NCBI RefSeq assembly: GCF_000237925.1
Contig: NC_031496.1
Coordinates: 6,559,801 to 6,623,800 of the forward strand
Origin: Schistosoma mansoni
Lineage: Eukaryota; Platyhelminthes; Trematoda; Strigeidida; Schistosomatidae
Direction: 5' to 3'
Length of the DNA: 64,000 nucleotides
This document shows, in pieces, positions 13,266 to 25,200 of the stretch. The position numbers and the translations under genes are program-made. The notes beneath the pieces were generated by a model that had not been told where the DNA came from, did not search any database, and worked only from the letters and a program-made list of their open reading frames with translations. Every line of letters starts with the position of its first letter. The first letter of the stretch is position 1.

Positions 13266-16200
13266 TCGTTAATGTCTATTACTGGTATCCAAGTACATAC
13301 AACTTATTAGCCCCAAATATGACGAAATGTGTATCTTTGATATAATTAGTAACCACTATCTAAAATATCGAGACCTATGTTCAAGAAGTTTATTTTTTAA
13401 TAGCCCCTAGTTGTTGTATTGATCTGTCATCCAATTCTGCTTCCCGTGTACAAGTTTGCTGTATGCAAGCGTAACTTACTGCTTGAATGAGAAAACTAAG
13501 GATTAATAGGGAGCTTTTACTGGTTAATCCCAATCGAATTCTGTGCATAAATTCATCCATAAATATATATCGATCGCGTTAAATCAATCAAGTCAGTTTT
13601 CTTAAACCAGTAATATATTATGTCCTGATAAGAATAGTGAATGGTAACTTTGGGATCCGTTTATGAACCAATACCATGCATATATTTTTATCGTATAATT
13701 GTTAAATGACTAAACTATTCATATTCATGTCCCTTTTATTATAAGCTTTATTTTGACCCATAGACCATTACTATACGATTTACCATTCCTGAATTATACC
13801 CAGTCTATTAATTACTGTTCCCCTTATTCACAGACACATTTAGCTAAATCTTGTACAAATGATATTTTCTATTTTATTGGTACGATTTGGTCTGTTTGAT
13901 TGATATATAAACTCAGTATGTTTGAAATATAATTATTCATACCGCAGAGGCTGTTATTGATGTTCTGGACTTAATTGGCTGGGCTAGGCAGAAAGCAAGA
14001 CCGACAAGTACTCTAGACTGCTCGTACGGGTTTCATGTGTCATTGGTCTGATCGATAATTCACTGCTCTCTAATTGGCGGTATTGTCTTGTTATACATTA
14101 ACAAGGCATCCAGGCGGCACAAGTTATAACATATATAAATATATATCTACCCACAGAAAGTCTATTCAAATCTTATCTAATAATGTACACTCGTTAACAG
14201 CCCGCGCTTATTATTTGGCGTTAAATTAACATGTCGGATAAGCACAGTATATTATCTTTCCTTCTGGCAAAAATAAACTTTGCTTTTTGAATTTAGCTGC
14301 AGGAGTCGAAGTGGATAGGATTGAAATAAATCACTAATTCAGTCCTGAATATTGACAAAAAGTTACAAACTTAAAATTTTTTTAGTACCATAATTTTAAG
14401 GCCATGGAAACGATAACAATAAGATGAACTTCTTTTGTACGCATAGTTCTGGTTTAAGCTCATGGATGGTAAGAGGTTCGGCTATTTTTTCAGGCGCTTA
14501 AACCAGAACTATGTGTACAAAAGAAGTACGTCTTATCGTTATCGTTACCACTGGCTTAATATTATTATTGTCATTCTATTATTACTATAATTTTGTTAAT
14601 TGTTCCAAGCTTTTTAGTTTTATTATAATTTCTTGTAATTTGATTCTGTTTTCTTCAGTTCATTAATTTGTATTTCATTACTAATGTTTTCCTTAGAGAT
14701 TTATTATGTGTTATTGTTTCAGCTATCTCAAATTATATATTTTTTTCTTTCTTTCAATTCTTCATATAATTTCAGGTCATGTTACGGTGTATACATTTAA
14801 TGGCTGATGGAAATCCTAAACTACGTATACTTTCTATGAATGTTCTAAGAGAAGGATGTTTGACGTTAGAAAGTGAAACCAGTGAGAGACTCTATATTTA
14901 TATTTGTATCAACCGAATTGCATGATGCTTGATTTCCCATGCTATTGTGCAATTATTATTATTATTAGCTTTATTCAATATTATAGTTTTGGTACAATAT
15001 AGAATTCACAGCGCATATTATTTCAACAAGTTTCCTTCTCTTATTTCTTGATCTATCCTGACAATCAATAATGAGTGATCTCCAGTTAGATGTTAGCAGT
15101 TCAGGATTCGACATCTGAATAATGTTCATTCTTTTCAGTATATTTTGTCAGACACCACGATGTCTCTGATTGTACTTTTTAGTAGCTTATACAGCGAAAG
15201 GTCCTAAACGTGCCTGAATAGGTCAGGCGATTAACAATATAATGATGTGTTAAAGCAAACGAAAACAGATAGTTTGTTGAGATATCTAAATGGCAGGAAC
15301 AGGTAGTCCGGATATTCTAGCAGGTAGCCAACAATAATGTTAATAATATTTGTCATTTAATGTATTACAATATTACTCATCTATGATGGCAAGAAAAACG
15401 GTTAACTTAACTACTAACTAATTTAAAAATATTTTGGAACACTGTATTTTTGTTTGCATAGAAAATAGGGATATATTTTTAGTTATGTTTAGGTCTCGTT
15501 AGCTATATGTATTCACATATCAGTATTAGTGTTGAGATCTGAATGTCAATAACAGGATAACTAAAGCCTTTATTATTGTAGTGAACGAGAACACAAGTGG
15601 GAACAATCGAATGTATTTGGAAACCTTACCTGTAACCCATTTACATGATAATGTTCAGTATACAAAGCATCCGATGAAATATCACCAATTCTTTATAAAT
15701 ATGCTGTGAAATATCTGTTCTTCAATTGTTTTTTTTATGCTAAGACACAATTAATTCATCCTGATTATTGGTTTTTAGTTCTGTTACAGAATAATCTCAG
15801 GTGTTATAAATTTCAGTTTCTGTCCATTTTGTTGAATTCATGATTTATTGAACTTATTTGACCTTAAAAGATTTATTTATTTATTTAAACACATAAATAT
15901 TGGTACAAGGAAGCACCAGATATATATGCGCCACACATATCTCATTTGATTTGTGTGAGGGTTTGTAATACTGCCCAGGTGCCCAAACTAAAACAGGTAG
16001 TTTTCCTAGGGGGCCACACCCGGAGCCTCTGACGTAAAGGTCTGATCCACAAGGCAGTGGAGCATCGTGAGGAGATGCAGTCCCATGGTATCCAGTGACT
16101 AATAACTGGCTCATACGCCATTTGTTCCCTCAGGATACTGGAGCCCATGTGCACCACTGATTTGGAATCAGGGTTTTCCAACTCCCCTAGGTGGACTTTC

Positions 16201-19200
16201 CGTGTCCACCGACCCGGTCAACGCGTCAGACGTTCGCTTTTCGTCCTCTCGATTTCTTAAACAACACCCTGGTGAGTGAAAGCAGTGAGTAGAACTTCCC
16301 TGACAGAGGCTATATACGCGTGGCCATATGAGAGCATTTCGAGAGGGAGAGTGGACCCTCTCCACTCTCGCCCGTACCAGGGCATTCGGGGGCACCTTAA
16401 AAGATAAATTTAAATGATTTTGTTAACACTTTTATTATTTTACCCACATTAATATTTTAATAAATTGGTAGAATATGACATGTCTAGCGAAAATTACGGT
16501 TTAGGAATCCAGTTTAATCAGTTCGATGAATAATAGTAGTGGCAAAAGTCACTATATAGAATTAAATAAATCCCATAGAACTTATGAAGAAAACGACATT
16601 GTTTAGGGATAGGTTTTAACTCGATGACTTAAATGCTAAAAATCAAAATCATTCAAATAATTGATGATATAAATAATTCTAATAAATGTGTCAATTAACA
16701 CGATTAGTCCCTTTGATAAATTTCGATAATGCAATGAGAGGACGAAGGTTATCCGAATTATGTAATATATTTGCGCAATACATTTACAGTAATCTGATCA
16801 CATATATACTTGTTAAGACATTTTCATATGAAAGGTCAACTAGACAGATAAAAGGTACGACTTACCTTTGATCTGTCTAGTTGACCTTTTAGCTAAAATA
16901 TGTTCTTACTATTCCCATTCAAATATCAATCAATATACTCAACTCTGTTGCACGAACTAACGGCTACTTTTACTACCCATCTTTGTAAAATAAATTAAAT
17001 GAAATGAACTCCAATCTGTAACAACATATTGAGCTAAAATTCGAATGCTTTTAACCACTTAGTTACTATTCTACATTGTTATTATCACGGATTATTTGTT
17101 ATTTTTTAAATATCAAGTTTTATGTGTATTTGATATTCTATTCAATTTTTAGATTTATTATTACCGATTGTTCACAAAATATGGACTTCTTTAATGAAAC
17201 GATTTCATGATAATCATGCTATAGTTGTTGAAAAAGTAAGTTTTATAGGATAATATGTGTATGATAGTACTTAATACATTAAATATAGACCACAAAAATA
17301 AATACATACTATTCGCCCATTTATTTATTTAAACACATACATATTGGTACAAAGGGGCACCAAATACATATGCGCCACACAGAACAATGAGAATAGGAAG
17401 AGAAGGAGGGAAGATGCGTATACATAAAGGAAAAAAAGGATGAAAAAAGAGAAGAGTAATAATGGGGGGGGACTGAAATGTACAACCGGAAGACCACTCT
17501 GGAGGTTACTGCCGGTCCCAAGCCCGGGTAAAGGAGGAGGGTCGGGCATAGGGTTAGCGACCCCATCCCGTAGAAAATCAACTCGCTAAAAAAACGCTAA
17601 CCAGAAAAAATCATTCAAACCATTTAAACTCTGCCCTGGGTGTAGAAGGAATAATTATGACGTCTCATGATGAAAGCCGAGTTCCTTCGGAAGTCATGAG
17701 ACCGAGAGCAACAATTTTTATAGGTACATGGAATGTCCGGACAATGTGGGAGACCGGAAGAGTCTTCCAAATTGCTGCAGAAATGAGAAAATACAACCTG
17801 GAGGTGCTTGGAATCAGTGAAACACATTGGACGCAGGTTGGACAACAACGACTATCTTCAGGAGAACTTCTGTTATACTCCGGTCATGAAGAAGAAAATG
17901 CCCCACATACACAAGGAGTTGCATTGATGCTGTCCAGAAAAGCACAAAATGCNNNNNNNNNNNNNNNNNNNNNNNNNNNNNNNNNNNNNNNNNNNNNNNN
18001 NNNNNNNNNNNNNNNNNNNNNNNNNNNNNNNNNNNNNNNNNNNNNNNNNNNNNNNNNNNNNNNNNNNNNNNNNNNNNNNNNNNNNNNNNNNNNNNNNNNN
18101 NNNNNNNNNNNNNNNNNNNNNNNNNNNNNNNNNNNNNNNNNNNNNNNNNNNNGAAAGAAAATGGTGAGAGATTTGCAAACCTATGTGCCTTCAATAAACT
18201 GGTCATAGGGGGCACCATATTCCCACACAAAAACATACACAAAGCCACTTGGATTTCACCGGATCACACTACACAGAATCAAATCGACCATATCTGCATC
18301 AACAAAAAGTTCTGGATGACGATGAAGGATGTGAGAACCAGAAGAGGAGCTGATATAGCATCCGATCATCATTTGCTGGTCGCCAAGATGAAACTAAAAC
18401 TCAAGAAGCAGTGGACAACGGCGCGAACATCATCACAAAAGTTTAATACGGCCTTTCTTCGAGATTCTGACAAACTCAGCAAATTCAACATAGCCCTCAG
18501 CAACAGGTTCCAGGCCTTTCGTGACCTACTCAATGGAGAGGGAACTACCATGGAGAGCAACTGGAAAGGTATCAAAGAGGCAATCGTTTCAACGTGTCAG
18601 GAGGTTCTGGGCCAAAAGAAGCACCATCACAAGGAATGGATCACTGTTGGTACACTGGATAAAATTGAAGAAAGGAGGAACAAGAAGGCAGCAATCAATA
18701 TCAGCCGAACAAGAGCAGAAAAAGCCAAGGCATAAGCCAAATACACAGAGGCAAACAAGCAAGTGAAGAGGAGCATCAGAACCGACAAACGTAAATATGT
18801 GGAAGATTTAGCAATGACAGCGGAAAAGGCTGCAAGAGAGGGAAACATGAGACAACTGTATGATACAACCAAGAAACTTGCTGGAAATTACCGTAAGCCA
18901 GAAAGACCAGTGAAAAGCAAGGAAGGCAAAGTAATCACCGACATTGAAGAACAACGGAACAGGTGGGTAGAACACTTCAAAGAACTCTTGAATCGACCAG
19001 CTCCACTGAACCCACCCAAAATCGAAGCAGCACCCACAGACCTCCCAGTCGATGTTGGCCCACCAACAATTGAGGAGAACAGCATGGCCATTAGACAAGT
19101 CAAGAGCGGCAAAGCAGCGGGACCAGACAACATCCCGGCAGAGGCACTGAAAGCAAATGTAGCAGCAACTGCCAAGATACTCCACATCCTCTTCAGTAAG

Positions 19201-22200
19201 ATTTGGGATGAAGAACAAGTACCAATAGACTGGAAAAAAGGACTTCTGATCAAGATACCAAAGAAAGGCGATCTCAGCAAGTGCGACAACTACAGGGGCA
19301 TCACTCTTCTCTCAATACCAGGAAAAGTCTTCAACAGAGTATTGTTAAACAGGATGAAGGATTCCGCAGACGCCCAACTTCGAGATCAACAAGCTGGATT
19401 TCGTAAGGATAGATCGTGTACAGACCAAGTCGCAACTCTACGTATCATTGTGGAACAATCAATCGAATGGAATTCATCACTCTACATCAACTTCATTGAC
19501 TACGAGAAAGCATTTGATAGCTTGGACAGGACGACACTATGGAAGCTTCTTCGACATTACGGCGTGCCTGAGAATATAGTCAATATCATACGGAATCCCA
19601 ATGATGGACTAAGCTGCCAAATCGTGCATGGAGCACAACTCACTGGCTCGTTTGAGGTAAAGACCGATGTTAGGTAAGGTTGCTTGCTCTCACCCTTTCT
19701 CTTTCTCCTGGTGATCGACTGGATTATGAAGACGTCAACATCTGGAGGAATGCACGGGATACAGTGGACAGGCAGGATGCAGCTTGACGATTTAGACTTC
19801 GCGGATGATCTGGCTCTTCTATCACACACGCAACAACAAATGCAGGAGAAAACGACCAGTGTGGCAGCAGCCTCAGCAGCAGTAGGTCTCAATATAAACA
19901 AAGGGAAAAGCAAGACTCTCCGATACAATACAATATGCACCAACCAAATTACACTTGACAGAGAAGCTTTGGAGAATTTGTAAACCTTTACATATCTGGG
20001 CAGCATCATTGATGAACACGGTGGATCTGATGTAGATGTGAGGGCGAGGATCGGCAAAGCAAGAGCAGCATATTTACAACTGAAAAACATCTGGAGCTCA
20101 AAACAATTGTCAACCAACACCAAGGTTAGAATTTTCGATACATTTGTCAAGACAGTTCTACTGTATGGGACGGAGACGTGGAGAACTACGAAAGCCATTA
20201 TCCAGAAGATACAAGTGTTTATTAAGTGTTTATCAACAGCTGTCTACGCAAGATACCTCGGATCCGATGGCCAGATACTATCAGCAACAAGTTACTGTGG
20301 GAGACAACAAACCAGATTCCAGCGGAGGAAGAAGCGCTGGAAGTGGATTGGGCACACCTTGAGGAAGTCACCCAATTGTGTCACAAGACAAGCCCTCACA
20401 TGGGATCCTGAAGGTCAAAGGAGAAGAGGAAGACCAAAGAACACATTACGCCGAGAAATAGAGACAGACATGAGAAGAATGAACAAGAACTGGATAGAAC
20501 TAGAAAAAAAGGCTCAGGACAGAGTGGGTTGGAGAAAGCTGGTCGGCGGCCTATGCACCATTGGGAGTAAGTAAGTAAGTAAAAGAAGGCTACAGCAGGA
20601 TCGCCACTGGCTTCTATTCTGAACCATATCTGATAACGTCTCTAGCCACTGTGTTGCACCATCTCTCGGACCCCAGCCAGGGAGTCGTGAAGGACCAACA
20701 GAAGCTAGCCCTTTGCAGCTTTCTTTCATACCACGACACCATGTCATACACTGACCACCTCTCCGTTTTTTCCAACCAGTCCCAGCGTTGGCAAATAATG
20801 CACGACGTGGAATTCTCTGGGACGACATTCGTAGAACATGTTCAAGCCACCGAAGTCGGTGTTTGAAGATGGTGACACCAATTGAATTATCGTCTCTGCG
20901 CCCGAACACACGATGCCAAACCTCTGCATTACTAACATGATGTTGCCACTGGATGTCAGCAATCCTTCGGAGACAACGATGATCGAACACAGAGAATCGT
21001 CTAACATCCTCAACTCGGAGAGTCCATAATTTGGCCTGATTTTCTAGGAACTTACACGCTATTGGTTGAAAAGATAACCTTATCATCTAGGAGACAGAAA
21101 ATGTGTATTCATAAATGAGTGCACAAGTTCTATAATAAGTTTTAGTCAATAAAGCTTCCTTTTCATTCTCGATCTTCTTACTTAAGTAGCTTATTTGAAC
21201 TTGCATATGGAAGTTTGTATATCTGTATCAAAATTGGACATCGCACCAACATAACAAACACAATTTAACTGTTAAATATATTGCCTTGGGTAGTCGTCAA
21301 TTCTTGAACCAACTATGTTAAGTTGGATTGATGGAGAAGGAAATTTCTACTGTAGATTAGTAAATTTATTCGTATCTTATATTACTTATAACAATTATAG
21401 AATCGTAACAGTCTGTATACTGTACATTACTATAGCTATTTTCCTTTTAACCCATTCTTTTAAGATAATAGTACAATTATGGTACACACTAAATTATAAA
21501 GCTAATTTTATTTACTATCTAATTGATCGCTTGATTTCTTCAGTATGTGGTAATTATGATATGTAAACAATTCAAGAAAAGAAATGAAAATATTCAGTGA
21601 ACTGTTTATTTGTATCTGCGTCAACGGTTTATCCAAATGTCATAGTTGATGCTAGTTGAATCCCAGCACATTACATCAAAATGTTCATCTTGAACAATTT
21701 ATTAGTGTCTTCAACTTCCTTCATGGTTAATGTAGGTAAATGTTTCAAACATTAAGTCTGCTAAAAGATAACTCCATATACCATCAAGTAAAATGCTTCT
21801 TACTTTAGGTTTAAATGGTCACTCGTTGAAAATGTGGTATTTCAAAATAAAAAAATTTTTAGTCTGAAAGGACTCCTAGTTCTCAGCGTAAACAATATGG
21901 TTATCCTTTAAAATTTATATTTTTCCATCACACTTTATCTATGTCTTTTATTGCAGGCTTTCGACCTCTTGACTGTATTGTCTAAAGTTGCTGGAAACTT
22001 TATTCGACAACGTGCATCGTCTGAGATAATTCCTCCTTTGGTGTTATTTTTAACACGTGGTGCTAATGTAAGGTTAGTAACCCTGTCCTTATCATGTATA
22101 TGATATTAACTACTAATCTGAATCTTTATAATACAATTGCTAATTAAACGCAAATTATCAGTGATAATTTTTTATTTCTTAAAAAGCTACTGGGTTTACC

Positions 22201-25200
22201 AGTGGTTTTGTTTGGTCAAACCTATTAGACTGGAATTTAGGTCTGGATTCTGTTAGAAAATTATCTGTTCAACTGAATCGGTGTGATGATCATTCTGTTA
22301 GAATTTATTCTAGTGTTTTATCATACAGTCATGATATTCTCCAAAATGTCCTGACTTCTTCCTTTACGAATGTCCACATGTTGAGAGTTTCCACTTCAGA
22401 TGGTTTGTTTTCTCTGCTTCTTTCATAGTGCGTCGGCATCAAAGTCATATAAATATCTTACATCTTATCGTGTACAGAAACGGTTACTTAAAGAGATCGG
22501 ACCTCTTTGTAGACAAGTAAGCTGATATATTCTCTTTTTTATCCATCGATCATATTTAATTTTATTTAGATGGGATTATTATCACAATCACTAAGACCTG
22601 TGATCAATGTACTTGTCATGTATTTAGATAATTCACAACCGGATGGACTACAACAGGTAAGATGTCTTTTTTATTTCAGTGTCGTTTTACCAACTTTTTA
22701 CTTTATCTCTTAGTTAATATGTTTCTACTTTTATCGACAGTTAGGTGTACAACTCAACTGTGCTCTTATTTTGATGTATTGAACTTAGAAAATAGCTGAC
22801 AAATCATACTAAGCGATACATCGATCACGGTTAATTTAGGAGATATATTGAAATATTAACACTATATAGTTGTAGATAATTTATAATCCAAGCGGATGAT
22901 TTTTATGGTATGTCCTCTGGATCGAGTAGTTCAATCCCAATGCTTTCATTGGCGTGTTGGATATCATCAGCACCTACTTTACACATAAGTCACAAATGAT
23001 CATTCTATTTGTCAATTTATTTGCTTATTCTGCAGAAAATTTGACAAGATTTCTATTCAACTTTCATACCTTCTTCACTTGCTGCGAAGATATCAGTCCG
23101 TAGTTCATCAAATGTACTAGAAAACATATCAATTTTTCAGGTCAAATGAAATATATACGAATCTTAAGTAGTGTTCAACTGTTATTACGAATCATTAGCA
23201 AAATTTTATCGAATATCATCATCATAATCATCCATAGTCATCCCTCATTTCGTGTTAAAAAAAAGTAATTCTTAGAGCACTCTAAGCTTCCTTTTCGTAA
23301 CTTCATAACTATACTAGAATTTTATAAATAAGTTATACACGTATAACCAGCTAAAGTAACATATAATTGGGCAGTAAGCGAAAAAAACATTCAGCTTTGT
23401 GAAATGTATAAGCCAGTAAATCGTATGTAAACTCCCTTCCACTACTGATTTCATTGTGCTGTACACTGGATTCCACACTGTGTTAATGAACTATTTTCTG
23501 TCTCTATGACCTGGCTCTTAGCTGTCATTCGGGTGTTTTGTGTATGCGTACTATGAGATCTTGTATAATGATCTAATTATCTAGCACCTTAATCTGGCGT
23601 ATCCAGTTGTAGTATTCAGTTGAATGTCATCATATTTCATTACAAAGGTTATATCTGTTTGTATTTTCATCATTACAACGTTACTTTTGGTCGTTCTTTT
23701 AAAAAAATAAAAAAAGGTTAAATTTTTTCAGGCTATGTCACTCATGTTTATCAGTTGTTTACTATTGTATTTCTCGTGAGATTTAGAATGTACCCAAATA
23801 TGTGAATAACTAGTAATTCTCTCTGTATCAATTGATAAATTACTTGGTCTACAACCAATCCAATCCACAGTCAAGTAAAGGTTTCCAACAGAATACTGAT
23901 TATCTGTTTATGTTAATGATATTGTTTTTGTGGACAATGAAAGTTCCACATAACTCTCATAAAATACAACACCACTAAAATCATCATTCGAAGCTATAAA
24001 TTTCGATCATCTCAAAACTGATTGATTACACAAAATTACTTCTTATTGTAAAGTTGTTTTTCAACATTTTGCTTCAGTTATATAAGACTTTCATGTATTC
24101 CATACTTGTGTTGAGTTTTTTAAAAAATGTAATTTTACTATTTTCGAAGTAGTTAATGTTTTTTACACCCTCATCTTTAAATAGGCTTCTATGTCCAGTA
24201 TAGAAATTATATGGACTCTTGATCCTGGAAGTACATGGGCTCTTCTTATTAATCATCTCACTGATTCAGAAATACAGTGTATATATTCTCAAAGATTAGT
24301 TAAACCATTTAAAATTATACAAGTGAGTACGATCTTCACACTGATATGTATGTACTTAATGAAACATTGTTTTATAGAATAGATAAATTGTGGGTAATGA
24401 AGGAATCTAAAACACATGTTTAATCTCATTTAAGACTCCTCAGTTAGACATATCTATATGTCAGTGCTGATGTTCTTAATAGGACTTGAAATTAATATTA
24501 TTATATTATTTTATTATTATTAGCTTTATTCAATATTATATTATTTGGTACAAAATCGAATTTTCAGCATAAAGTATTTCAACATGTTTATGTTTCTTAT
24601 TTCTTCGTTGCTCCTGATGATAAACATTCAGTGATCACCAGTTGGATGTCAGCAGTTCAGTCAATCGAAACGCACCGGAATAGGTTGTGTGCTTAATAGC
24701 CATAATGATGTATTAAAACAAACAATATTAGATAACTTGTTGAAATATATAGATGACAGGAACAGGTAGCCCAGATGTTTAAGCAGGCCGCTCGTTTGAA
24801 ATGCCAATCCATTATCTACTGGGCTACTAAGTCCAGATTATCCCTTACTTGTTTGACGAGTATATTCTGTGTGTGTGTCGTTATTAACAAGAGTTTGAAT
24901 TATCCCATTGTTGATATTTGAAACTGAGTTTTGATAAGTATTTATTGATATTTGTGCATTCTATATAGATTGCCTTGATACACAGCCATTTTGTCACAAG
25001 TTTCATAGAATATGTGGATTGAGGCGTTCCACACACAATTTACATATGATATCAAAGACTGGTATAAAGTCAATCCTCAAAATCAGCAACAAGATAATTA
25101 AAAACTTGACTAGTGATAATTTTATCATGCCTTGTCAAAACAACAACCATGGTAAATAAATTTTGTTATCATCATATTCATGGGTTATTAGCTTGCAAAT

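Noticed and set aside
13106-13345. Open frame with a Tyr-Ile repeat
   Set aside because: It simply reads through the (TA)n microsatellite.
16168-16395. 75-codon frame shared by R1 copies
   Set aside because: Copies share sequence by descent; length and stop vary and there is no sign of selection on protein.
17814-18248. Frames of 100-144 codons on the minus strand over 17953-18152
   Set aside because: N-gap artefacts lying opposite the LINE-B endonuclease.
18808-19289. Minus-strand frames of 133-136 codons
   Set aside because: Antisense shadows of the LINE-B reverse transcriptase region; no family resemblance.
19557-20198. 213-codon minus-strand frame
   Set aside because: Antisense shadow of the LINE-B RT palm and C-terminal region.
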